The position numbers and the translations under genes are program-made. Of a stretch of 64,000 bases of DNA, positions 53,799 through 61,711 are shown piece by piece; position 1 is the first letter of the stretch; each line of letters starts with the position of its first letter. Source of the stretch: Ruminococcaceae bacterium BL-6 (lineage in GTDB: Bacteria; Bacillota; Clostridia; Oscillospirales; Acutalibacteraceae); the NCBI GenBank assembly GCA_902810075.1, contig LR778135.1:310001-374000 (forward strand), written 5' to 3'. The notes beneath the pieces were generated by a model. That model was not told the origin of the DNA. It worked only from the letters and a program-made list of their open reading frames with translations, and made no database searches.

Positions 53799-54890
53799 TC
53801 AGTAGACACGGGCCGCCGTATAGGACTTCGCCGTGCTGTTGGAAGCGCCGAACGTTGCGTCCATCAGCTTCCAGCCGGCCGACGTATTCTGAATTTTGAT
53901 CGTGATCCAGCCCTTGCCCTGCAGGTAAACCTCGTTCCACGAATGCGTCGCCGCCACGGCGTCGGCGGAACCGACGACGAGCTTGGCCGGCACGTTCTGG
54001 GCGCGGAGCATGGCCGCCATCAGCGCGGAGTAATCGAAGCAGATGCCCTTTTTGGAGGCGAGGATGGAATCCACATTCGGCAGATAGCCGCTTTTTACGG
54101 CGGCCGCCTTATCGTAGTCGTATTTGATGTTTTTGATCAGAAAATTATAGACCGCCTTGAGCTTATCCACATCCGTTTTGGAGCCGGAGCACAGGTCGTA
54201 CGATTTTTTCACGGCCGCCGAGGAAGCCGTGTAATTCACATACTGGTTCGGATACAGGAACGGGGCGAGGCTGCTCGAAAGCTTCACGGGGAAGGACGCG
54301 CTGAAAAGCTCGCGGTAAGAGGAGCCGGACACGTTTTCCATGATCCGGACCGTGTAGGAGCCATCCCCCATCTGAAGCGGGAACGCCTCGTAATTCCCGT
54401 CGTGGTTCAGGTCGTAGTTGTAGGTCATGCCGTCCTTTTTGACCTGTGCCTTCAGGCGCTTTTCGGTGCCGCTCTGGCGCACCATGACGTATCCGTTCGC
54501 GGCGTTGCTCGCGTCGATGACGGAGCCGCCTTTTTTGTAGGCGTTTTTTCCGGGCGCCGAAACGGTTTTGATCTGGATCGGCCCGGTATAGGCGCCGCCA
54601 TCGACGCCGGGGGCGGAAGCGGCCGTCCCGCTGCCCGCGGAGAGGGAAACGGGCGGCGTCTCGAGCTGCTCCAGCACCTCTTTTTCCCGGTCGGGCGGGG
54701 CGTCCTCATCCGAAAGGCGGTTCGGGTCCGCGGAAGAGGAATCCCCCGGGGCGGAAGGAGCGGAAGAAGCCTGCGGCTGAGCGAAGAAAGTCCGTGCCTG
54801 CGCCGGGGCCGTTTTCGGCCCGCAGGCGGACAGCAGACAGAGCGCGAGAGCCGCGCCCAGCAGCGCGGCCGGTTTCCGACAAAGTTTCAT
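53799..54890 (-). CDS. Transglutaminase-like cysteine-protease-fold lipoprotein
   Basis: A 363-residue exported protein: signal peptide with lipobox LLSAC (Cys about 23), a long Ala/Ser/Pro linker, a beta-rich middle and a C-terminal transglutaminase-like domain. The catalytic triad appears as Cys in GICFDYSALMAAMLR (about 285), His in THSWNEVYL (about 316) and Asp in MDATFGAS (about 340). Such proteins cross-link or cleave surface proteins. It lies between the BTAD regulator (43-nt gap, no promoter seen) and pilC, so it is probably part of the same transcript and may act on pilus or surface proteins of this locus. Confidence 0.88.
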   Translation of the reverse strand: MKLCRKPAALLGAALALCLLSACGPKTAPAQARTFFAQPQASSAPSAPGDSSSADPNRLSDEDAPPDREKEVLEQLETPPVSLSAGSGTAASAPGVDGGAYTGPIQIKTVSAPGKNAYKKGGSVIDASNAANGYVMVRQSGTEKRLKAQVKKDGMTYNYDLNHDGNYEAFPLQMGDGSYTVRIMENVSGSSYRELFSASFPVKLSSSLAPFLYPNQYVNYTASSAAVKKSYDLCSGSKTDVDKLKAVYNFLIKNIKYDYDKAAAVKSGYLPNVDSILASKKGICFDYSALMAAMLRAQNVPAKLVVGSADAVAATHSWNEVYLQGKGWITIKIQNTSAGWKLMDATFGASNSTAKSYTAARVY

Positions 54891-54933
54891 CTTTGCAAGA
54901 CCTCCGGTAAAGGCAGACGCGGGGCCCGGCGTG

Positions 54934-56154
54934 CTACGATTCTATGGAATCCACCGGACCCAGTTTATAAATGATTTTCGTGTCGTTCTTTTTATAATCT
55001 TTTTCAAACCGGCGGATGATGCGGTGCATGACCCGCTCGGCGTTTTCGTAGTTGATCAGCGGAAGCATGACGATGAACTGGGTGGAGCTGTAAGCCGCCA
55101 CGGTGTCGCCCTTGCGCAGGCTCAGCAGGATGTCCTCCTTGAACAGGTTCACCGCCGGAACGGCGGACGAATCCTTCAGGATGCTGCCGTTGCTGTCCAG
55201 CAGGGAGAGCAGCGCGATGAAGATGGACTGGCCGGTGCGGATCAGCGACCTGGCCTGAATCCTGTAAAGGTTCTTGAAGATCTCGTAATCGCAGAAATAC
55301 GCGCTGTTCCCGGCGCAGGCCTCTTTCAGGTCCTGCTTGATGATGGAAAGGTCCATCTCCACCTGATTGATGCTGTTCGTGATCTGCTTGTACAGCTCGC
55401 GCAGGCTGCCGGAAATGTCCACCCCCAGCTCGCGGTAGAACAGGTCCGTCACATAGTTGTAATGCTTCAGCGCCTTGCTGTTCTGCCCGGTGCTGATATA
55501 GGCGTAGGTCAAAATCTTGTGGATCGACTCCTCGAACGGCACGCAGACGATGGCCGCCTCGCACACCGTGATGATCTCTTCATAGTCCTGATTTTCCTCG
55601 TAAAGGGCACAGAGCTTCAACACGCAGCTGATATAAAGGGAGGAAAGGTACGCCGTGCGGCTGACCACCCAGTTGGCATAGCTGGAATTCGGGAGGAAAT
55701 CGCCGTGATAATAGGAGACGGCCTGTTTCAGAAGGCTGATTTTCTGCTCTTTCGTGATGCCGGAAGCGGAAGCCTCTTTCGCAAGGCGCTCCATCTCCTC
55801 CACATCCACCACGCAGGGCAGGTCGGGATTCCACAGATAAGAGCCGTGGGAATAGACGATAAACGGGGTCTTTGTGTCGTGCAGGCTTTTTTTCAGCAGG
55901 GCCCGCGCGCGGTAAACCAGGTTTTTCAGCGCGTTCAGCGGGTCGCTGCACGAATCGTCGTCATCCCAAAGCACCTCGATCAGCTTTTCCACAGAGGTTT
56001 CCAGGTGCCGGTGCGCCACCAGGTATTCGATCAGAAGCCAAACCTGCTTTGTCCTTCCGCTGGACTGGCTCAAGGTGTGCTTTCCCTTTTGAATTGTGAA
56101 TTTTCCCAGCATGGTCACGTTGACGGTATCGCCGGAATACAATGCATCCATCAT
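54934..56154 (-). CDS. BTAD/SARP-like transcriptional regulator with degenerate GGDEF-like C-terminus
   Basis: A 406-residue regulator. The N-terminal OmpR/PhoB-type winged helix (VTMLGKFTIQKGKHTLSQSSGRTKQVWLLIEYLVAHRH) is followed by a bacterial transcriptional activator domain with TPR-like helices (YHGDFLPNSSYANWV; LYRELGVDISGSLRELYKQI), together about residues 10-260. The last about 110 residues follow the GGDEF pattern (LRKGDTVAAYSSTQFIVMLP...AERVMHRII), but the signature is SSTQF (about 355), so cyclase activity is not expected. It is the first gene of the minus-strand surface operon and divergent from the VWA adhesin, whose promoters carry TGTGAC direct repeats. It is the natural candidate to bind them. 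Confidence 0.88.
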   Translation of the reverse strand: MMDALYSGDTVNVTMLGKFTIQKGKHTLSQSSGRTKQVWLLIEYLVAHRHLETSVEKLIEVLWDDDDSCSDPLNALKNLVYRARALLKKSLHDTKTPFIVYSHGSYLWNPDLPCVVDVEEMERLAKEASASGITKEQKISLLKQAVSYYHGDFLPNSSYANWVVSRTAYLSSLYISCVLKLCALYEENQDYEEIITVCEAAIVCVPFEESIHKILTYAYISTGQNSKALKHYNYVTDLFYRELGVDISGSLRELYKQITNSINQVEMDLSIIKQDLKEACAGNSAYFCDYEIFKNLYRIQARSLIRTGQSIFIALLSLLDSNGSILKDSSAVPAVNLFKEDILLSLRKGDTVAAYSSTQFIVMLPLINYENAERVMHRIIRRFEKDYKKNDTKIIYKLGPVDSIES

Positions 56155-56510
56155 GCCAAAGCACCTTTCCCCAGGCCTTGTTTGAGAAATAAAAGACGAC
56201 GGATTTTCGAGGTAAAATTGTGCCGAACAAGGAAAAAGGATCCTTTTCGGATTCCGCGCATTTTTGACGCCGGGCGGTGCAATTTTAGCCGAAACAGACT
56301 AGTTCCTTAATTTTTCAAACGAGGCCTATGATTTTTCATTCGGAAAAATCCCTTTGCGACCAGTATATCATGACAGAGAAAAAATGGCAAGAAACTGGAA
56401 GAAAAATTGAGGAAACGGAAGAAAAAAGGCGAGGGCCCTGTTCCATCCTATTCGGCCCGGGCCGGGGAAGTGAAGGGAAAGGAAGCAGATCCGGAAGATG
56501 GAAAAATCCG
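56155..56510. other. Divergent intergenic region, regulator side
   Basis: No gene is supported in this stretch. It contains the 21-bp repeat shared with 1687-1707 (56308-56328, plus-strand coordinates). No TGTGAC repeats face the regulator. Purine-rich sequence fills 56370-56500. Confidence 0.5.
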
Positions 56511-56543
56511 TGTGACCGTCATGTGACTGTGTGTGACTATAAT
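56511..56543 (+). promoter_or_regulatory. TGTGAC direct-repeat promoter 1 of the VWA-SipW-TasA locus
   Basis: TGTGAC at 56511-56516 and 56522-56527 (11-bp period), then 10 nt to TATAAT (56538-56543). A third TGTGAC (56532-56537) abuts the -10. There is no sigma-A -35, as expected for an activator-dependent promoter. Confidence 0.8.
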
Positions 56544-56696
56544 AATGGGCAGTGATGAAAAAACTTTTCGCAAAAACCGCTTTTTTCCGCGAAAATCCGG
56601 CAGAAATCCGGCCGGACCAAAAATCGGAACGGCTCGGAACACTGCGGGAAAGAGAAGAAAATCCATCATTCTTTGTCGAAAGAAACCGCATGGTTT

Positions 56697-56729
56697 TGTG
56701 ACCGGCGTGTGACCGGAGCACTCTATAAT
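56697..56729 (+). promoter_or_regulatory. TGTGAC direct-repeat promoter 2 of the VWA-SipW-TasA locus
   Basis: TGTGACC at 56697 and again at 56708 (11-bp period), then 10 nt to TATAAT (56724-56729). The leader to the VWA gene start is about 130 nt. The geometry is the same as the other two sites. Confidence 0.8.
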
Positions 56730-56867
56730 CGAAAAACAGACAGAAAATAATGGATGGTTTGTAAATAAAAGCCAATTGATTGATTCGGCTCTTTTGAAAT
56801 AAAGGGCAGGCGGAATCGGCGCGGGCCGGCAGGACGGAACGTTTTATTTTGAGGAGGCATGGTTTTG

Positions 56868-59669
56868 ATGACGGGCATGTTCAGAGCTTGGAGGAAACCT
56901 CTCGCTTTTGTCCTGATGTTTGCGATGCTCGCCGCGGCGGTTCCGGCCGCAGACGCAGAGAACGCCGGTAAGGCCGCCGGGGAAACCGTAAAGACGGAAG
57001 ACTCCACTCCGGCGCAGGCTGCGGCTTCGGGCAAAATCGGCCGCTCTGACGGTGAACCGGAGGATCTGGCGCAGTATGTGGTTTCGAGCAAAACCGCCGG
57101 GTACGAAGGAATGGATGAAGAGAGCGGAGACCGGAATTACACCCTGACCCTGAAGGCCAGCTCCGGCGCGACCGAAACCGTGACGGAGCCGGGCGAGCAG
57201 ATCACCACGCCGGCGGACATCGTCCTGGTGCTGGATGTCAGTGCCAGTATGGATGAAGAGGTCGACGTGAGCGGCGACGTTTACGTCCCGTTCAACAGGT
57301 GGGACGACGGAGAAGATAGAAGCTGGGGCGACGATTCCCCTTACGATGACGGTGATGCCTCGGGCTATTTCCGCAGATATGAAAATTATGGTTCTTATTA
57401 CCCGCGCCCCGTCTGGGCGGCCGTCGAACCGGCTGAGGGGCGGAGACAGGTCGGCTATTCTCCGGATGCGGACGGGAATTTCCAGCAGTCCGAAAGAGAA
57501 GCCGAATGGAAGGAAAGTTGGTGGATTTTCGGCGAGTGGCAGTGGGGATCTTGGAGCGACGGCACGCCCACCCATATCCTGGTTCGGGAAGGCGACGTCC
57601 AGAGGATCGACGCGCTGAAATCGACAGCTTACGATTTTGTGAACAGCCTCAATTCCGGAAGCAAGGTCGCGGTCAAAACCTTTACGAAAGATAATCCAGG
57701 TGTGGAAATCGGTCTGATTTCTTTAACGAACGAGAAGCAGGCTGTCCTGGACAGCATTACCAATTTATACATCAACAACGATGGAAATAGGGGAACGTTG
57801 CTTTACAAGGGCCTTGAGAAAGCAAATACGGCGTTAAAAAGCTCAGAAAATGAAAATCAGGTTATCGTGGCGTTTACGGATGGGGAAGACGGCGAGATCG
57901 GCAGAGACGGAAGCCGGGACGATGGAAATCAAGGGCCGACTGAAGCGGAAAAAGAGGCTAAAATAGCAAAGGACAAGGGAGTACGAATCTTTACCATCAG
58001 CCTTTTGGCGGAGAAAGACGACGAAGTCGACGGCTTTCTGACGAAAGTCAGCTCTGAATCGGATGACGACGATACCCAATATTATTACAGCTGCACCGAT
58101 ATGAAAGGCCTTGCGGATGCGATGACCGAAATTTCCGAATCCGCCGGAACGACGGTGGAAAACCCGGTGGAGCTGAAAACAAAATCCATTACCGACACGC
58201 TCGACCCCCGGTTTGAGCTGCAGCCGGGCGAAAAGGCGCGGCTTGAAGAGGACGGCGCGATCATAACGGTCCAAGATGGCGTGACGAAGATCACGTGGAA
58301 GGATCAGACGCTTCCGGTTCCGGACGAGGAAGAATGGACAAAGGAAATCAAAATCCGCGCGAGATCCGATTTCCTCGGCGGAAACGACATTCCGACGAAC
58401 GTCGCTTCCGGTTCCAAAATCGTCTGCGAAGACGGCAGTACATCAAAATTCGCCCAGCCGACCGTCAACGTTCCGGTCCTGTTTTCGGTAGAAAATAAAG
58501 AAACTTCGATTTTCCTCGGCGACACGGTGCCGGACGCGAAATTGCAGATGTTTGACGAAAGCGAATGGAACTGGTACGGAAAAGGCAAAACGGGAAAATT
58601 CAGCTGCCAGTGGGTTAACAAAGACGGAGACCCCATTGAAAATATCAAGGCGCTCACGCCTTTCGGCGATTCCAATGTTTATACGCTAAAGGTCACTTTT
58701 CAGCCCGACGAGAGCGCGAAGGATTCCAAGGGGCCGAGGCAGGAGGCTGTGACCGAGAGCGGTGATTACACGGTGAACGTGGTGCGCGGAACCGTTTCGG
58801 TGACCAAGAAGATCAAACAGTCCGAGATTTGGAGCCCCAACGGCGACCCGATCGTTACGTTCAAGCTTGAGCGGATCGTAAACGGCAGCGCGGCGGAAAC
58901 CCAGTATCGCACGGTGCGGTTTGACGATGCGGCAAAGCCTGGTCAGGACGGTACGCTCTCCCTGACAGCCGCCTTTGACGACCTGAAAAAGGGCGAATAC
59001 CGCGTCACGGAAGAAGACGCCCTGCGCTATCGATATCAGAGCGCCGGCGTAGGCGAGGGCACCGCCGTCAGTGAGAAGGACGGGGAAGCGGTTTACACTT
59101 ATCTGGGATACGAATCCAAAACAGATTCCACAACGGATGTCGATAAAAAATCCGCGAGCGCGGTATTTACGAATGAGGCAAAAAAGCTGGATCAGCCTTA
59201 TTTTTCCCATACGGATACGAAATCGAACGCCATCAGGATTACCTTTACGGATCAGAATCACACCGTGAACCCGGATGGCTCCGAATATGTGACGGAGCAG
59301 GAGCGGTCAGCAGCCGAAAAATCGGCTGAAAAGGCCCGCCCGGTTTCCGCCGCCAGACGCCCGGCGGCCGAATTGGAAGAGGAGGCCCGGCAGCAGGAAG
59401 AGGATCCATCCGAGCCGCAGTCTGCCGTGGAAACACCACCCCGGGTACAGCCGGAATCCTCCTCTTCTGAAACGGCGGAGAAATCCCCGCCCCCCGGAAC
59501 ATCGGGAGAATCCCGGCCCACAGAGCAGTCTCCGCCCGCAGAACCGGATTCTGATCCGAGCGGACAGCAGGAAGTCAGGGCAGAAGATGAGGCCTCCGCC
59601 CCGGCAAAGGAATCGGAACCGCCCAGGGAAACAGCCGATCTTCCGGGCGCAAAAGAAGAAAGCGAATGA
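56868..59669 (+). CDS. Secreted VWA/Cna-B-type surface protein
   Basis: A 933-residue exported protein. It has a signal peptide (to about ADA, residue 30) and a von Willebrand A domain with MIDAS residues in DIVLVLDVSAS (about 117-127), GTLLYKGL and VAFTDGEDG. A large acidic/Trp-rich insert sits near 140-235. A Cna-B/SpaA-like beta domain follows (GTVSVTKKIKQSEIW, about 638, to TEEDALRYRYQ), and the last about 125 residues are Pro/Glu/Ser-rich. It ends LPGAKEESE with no LPXTG-like motif, helix or basic tail, so it is not an obvious sortase substrate. The ATG at 56868 lies 10 nt after GAGGAGG. SipW follows after 6 nt. Confidence 0.88.
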   Translation: MTGMFRAWRKPLAFVLMFAMLAAAVPAADAENAGKAAGETVKTEDSTPAQAAASGKIGRSDGEPEDLAQYVVSSKTAGYEGMDEESGDRNYTLTLKASSGATETVTEPGEQITTPADIVLVLDVSASMDEEVDVSGDVYVPFNRWDDGEDRSWGDDSPYDDGDASGYFRRYENYGSYYPRPVWAAVEPAEGRRQVGYSPDADGNFQQSEREAEWKESWWIFGEWQWGSWSDGTPTHILVREGDVQRIDALKSTAYDFVNSLNSGSKVAVKTFTKDNPGVEIGLISLTNEKQAVLDSITNLYINNDGNRGTLLYKGLEKANTALKSSENENQVIVAFTDGEDGEIGRDGSRDDGNQGPTEAEKEAKIAKDKGVRIFTISLLAEKDDEVDGFLTKVSSESDDDDTQYYYSCTDMKGLADAMTEISESAGTTVENPVELKTKSITDTLDPRFELQPGEKARLEEDGAIITVQDGVTKITWKDQTLPVPDEEEWTKEIKIRARSDFLGGNDIPTNVASGSKIVCEDGSTSKFAQPTVNVPVLFSVENKETSIFLGDTVPDAKLQMFDESEWNWYGKGKTGKFSCQWVNKDGDPIENIKALTPFGDSNVYTLKVTFQPDESAKDSKGPRQEAVTESGDYTVNVVRGTVSVTKKIKQSEIWSPNGDPIVTFKLERIVNGSAAETQYRTVRFDDAAKPGQDGTLSLTAAFDDLKKGEYRVTEEDALRYRYQSAGVGEGTAVSEKDGEAVYTYLGYESKTDSTTDVDKKSASAVFTNEAKKLDQPYFSHTDTKSNAIRITFTDQNHTVNPDGSEYVTEQERSAAEKSAEKARPVSAARRPAAELEEEARQQEEDPSEPQSAVETPPRVQPESSSSETAEKSPPPGTSGESRPTEQSPPAEPDSDPSGQQEVRAEDEASAPAKESEPPRETADLPGAKEESE

Positions 59670-59675
59670 GTTCAA

Positions 59676-60215
59676 TTGGATGTGATTGTCAGAAAGATCT
59701 GCAACGTGCTGATCAGCGTCATTTTAACCGCCATGGTGATTTCGGCCGCCGTTCTGCTGGTTCCCCATGTGTTCGGCTATCAGCCTTACAGCGTGCTGAG
59801 CGGCAGCATGGAGCCCCGGTATCATGTCGGGAGCCTGATTTTCGTCAGGCCGGTGAAGCCGGAGGAAATCAAAACCGGCGACGCCGTTACGTTTACGCTT
59901 CCCGGTCAGGAAAAGACGGTCGCCACCCACCGGGTCGTCAGAATCGATCCGAAGGCGAAGACCTTCACCACCAAAGGCGATGCCAACGAGGTGGAGGACC
60001 AGCCGGTTTCCTTCGACCGCCTGGTCGGAAGGGCCGCGGGATTCAGCGTCCCGTATTTCGGGTGGCTTTCCATTTTTATCCGCACCAAACAGGGGCTTTT
60101 GACCGCGGGATGCCTTGTCCTGTTTGTGATTCTGCTGTGCTTCCTCCCCGATGTTTTTAAAAAGGAAGAGGAGCCGAAGGATGAGGGCGAAGACGATACC
60201 TTGGAAAACGAATGA
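59676..60215 (+). CDS. sipW: SipW-type (ER-type) signal peptidase I
   Basis: A 179-residue membrane protease with N- and C-terminal hydrophobic helices. The catalytic Ser is in LSGSMEP (about 44), the His in THRVV (about 85, in place of the usual bacterial Lys), and the Asp region is GDANEVED. SipW-type peptidases process TasA/CalY-like matrix proteins; two such proteins follow directly. The start codon is a TTG at 59676 (or GTG at 59682) with only a weak ribosome-binding site, so translation probably depends on coupling to the preceding gene, which ends 6 nt before. Acidic C-terminal tail. Confidence 0.92.
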   Translation: MDVIVRKICNVLISVILTAMVISAAVLLVPHVFGYQPYSVLSGSMEPRYHVGSLIFVRPVKPEEIKTGDAVTFTLPGQEKTVATHRVVRIDPKAKTFTTKGDANEVEDQPVSFDRLVGRAAGFSVPYFGWLSIFIRTKQGLLTAGCLVLFVILLCFLPDVFKKEEEPKDEGEDDTLENE

Positions 60216-60252
60216 GCCGAACGGCTCAGCTGGAAAGATGGAGGGATTCAGA

Positions 60253-60933
60253 TTGAAGCTTACCAGAACCAAAAAGATCGCGGCGGCCGTTGCTGCCGTC
60301 GCGGTGATCGGCGGCATGGCGGTCGGTTCCACGCTGGCTTATCTGACGGATCAGAAAGAAGCAACCAATACGATCACCGTCGGAGACGTCAAAATCGAGC
60401 TGCTTGAGCCGGGTTTTCCCACAGGCAGCCCGCCCAGCATGGAGCCGGGTATGAAGCAGGCAAAGGACCCCTACCTGGAAAACACCGGCTCCAACCCCGC
60501 CTATGTCCGCCTGAGGGTCGATATCCCTACGGCGACGATCGGCAGACAGGAAAATACCCCGCTGTTTGAGCTGGGCTACTTGGACAAGGACGGAAACTTC
60601 CAAACCAATATTGAAACCTTAACCGGAGCCGTCGATGGCACGACCGTGAAATGGGTAAAAGACGGCGAATATTACTACCTGCGTAAAGCCGACGGCTCAG
60701 ATTTTCAGCTTCCCGCGAAAAAGGATACGGATATGAAGTTTCCAGAAACCCCAAAGCTTTTCACTCACATCCGGCTGAATCCCGGCCTGAAGGAAGAGGA
60801 GCTTGCCCCCGTTTCCGGCAAAGATTATGCGCTGACCGAAATCGAAGTGACGGGCGAGGCGATCCAGACCGGCGGCTTTGCGGATGCGAAGAAGGCGTGG
60901 GACGCGTTCGATAAGCAGAACCAGAGTAAATGA
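60253..60933 (+). CDS. TasA/CalY-like SipW-processed protein 1
   Basis: A 226-residue secreted protein with a SipW-type signal segment: KKIAAAVAAVAVIGGMAVGSTLAYLTDQKEATNTITVGDVKIEL in outline (about 7-50), cleaved near the Ala of STLA. The mature part has the TasA-like beta fold with EPGMKQAKDPYLENTGSNPAYVRLRV. Relatives form extracellular fibres or matrix. The TTG at 60253 is chosen because GGAGGG lies 7 nt upstream and the protein then starts MKLTRTKK, as usual in the family; the longer frame overlaps sipW. It is part of the operon starting at 56868. Confidence 0.88.
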   Translation: MKLTRTKKIAAAVAAVAVIGGMAVGSTLAYLTDQKEATNTITVGDVKIELLEPGFPTGSPPSMEPGMKQAKDPYLENTGSNPAYVRLRVDIPTATIGRQENTPLFELGYLDKDGNFQTNIETLTGAVDGTTVKWVKDGEYYYLRKADGSDFQLPAKKDTDMKFPETPKLFTHIRLNPGLKEEELAPVSGKDYALTEIEVTGEAIQTGGFADAKKAWDAFDKQNQSK

Positions 60934-61016
60934 CGGCCCCGCCCGCCCTGAAACAGCCAGATTTTAGATTCACATAAATCAGAAAATCCAAAAAAATTTT
61001 ATGGAGGGTACTTATC

Positions 61017-61619
61017 ATGACTAAGAAAAAGAAACTGACCCTGATCGTCACCTGCGTGGCCCTCGTCGCGGCAATCGCCGTCGGCGGCACGCTGGCATGG
61101 TTCACCGATTCCAAGGACGTTACGAACACCGTCACTTTCGGCAACGTGAAGATCGATCTGACGGAGCCGCAATTCAGCCAGAACAATCCCAACAATACCA
61201 TCAGCAATGTCGTCCCCGGGCAGACAATTACGAAAGACCCGACCATCAGGAACACCGGGAACAATCCCTGCTGGATCCGCGTAAAGATTGACGCCACTCT
61301 GGATGGAAAACCGGTCGACCTTGCTTTTAAAAACGACGTGGCCAATGACCCGAACAATGACAAGGTTTACACGGATATGGAGAAAGGCAACTGGGAAAAA
61401 GGAGCCGACGGCTACTTTTACTGGAAAAGCAGACTGGATTCCAATGGTGAGCTGAAGGTTTTTAACGAGGCGACCATTCCGGGCAAATGGGATAATGATA
61501 CGGCCAAAGGTGAGCTTAAAATTACCGTAAAAGCCGAAGCTTTGCAGGCAACTAACAATGGCAACGCTTATCAGGAGGCCAAGTGGCCCGACACGGTAAA
61601 ACCCGCATCGCAATCATAA
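61017..61619 (+). CDS. TasA/CalY-like SipW-processed protein 2
   Basis: A 200-residue secreted protein with the same kind of signal (KKKKLTLIVTCVALVAAIAVGGTLAWFTDSKDVTN, about 3-36) followed by TNTVTFGNVKIDLTEP and DPTIRNTGNNPCWIRVKI. Asn-, Asp- and Lys-rich mature part, ending at residue 200 without an anchor. It is expected to be released by SipW and to form matrix or fibres with its neighbour. GGAGGG lies 8 nt before the ATG. The 83-nt gap from the first TasA-like gene has no TGTGAC repeat or clear promoter. Confidence 0.9.
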   Translation: MTKKKKLTLIVTCVALVAAIAVGGTLAWFTDSKDVTNTVTFGNVKIDLTEPQFSQNNPNNTISNVVPGQTITKDPTIRNTGNNPCWIRVKIDATLDGKPVDLAFKNDVANDPNNDKVYTDMEKGNWEKGADGYFYWKSRLDSNGELKVFNEATIPGKWDNDTAKGELKITVKAEALQATNNGNAYQEAKWPDTVKPASQS

Positions 61620-61711
61620 TCGTATTTGAGTAGAAAGTTCTTTTCTTTCTTTTTAAAGTGACCTTTTTCCCAAGCGTTCTCCCGGTATGTTTCAGGAAAG
61701 GATTTGACGCA

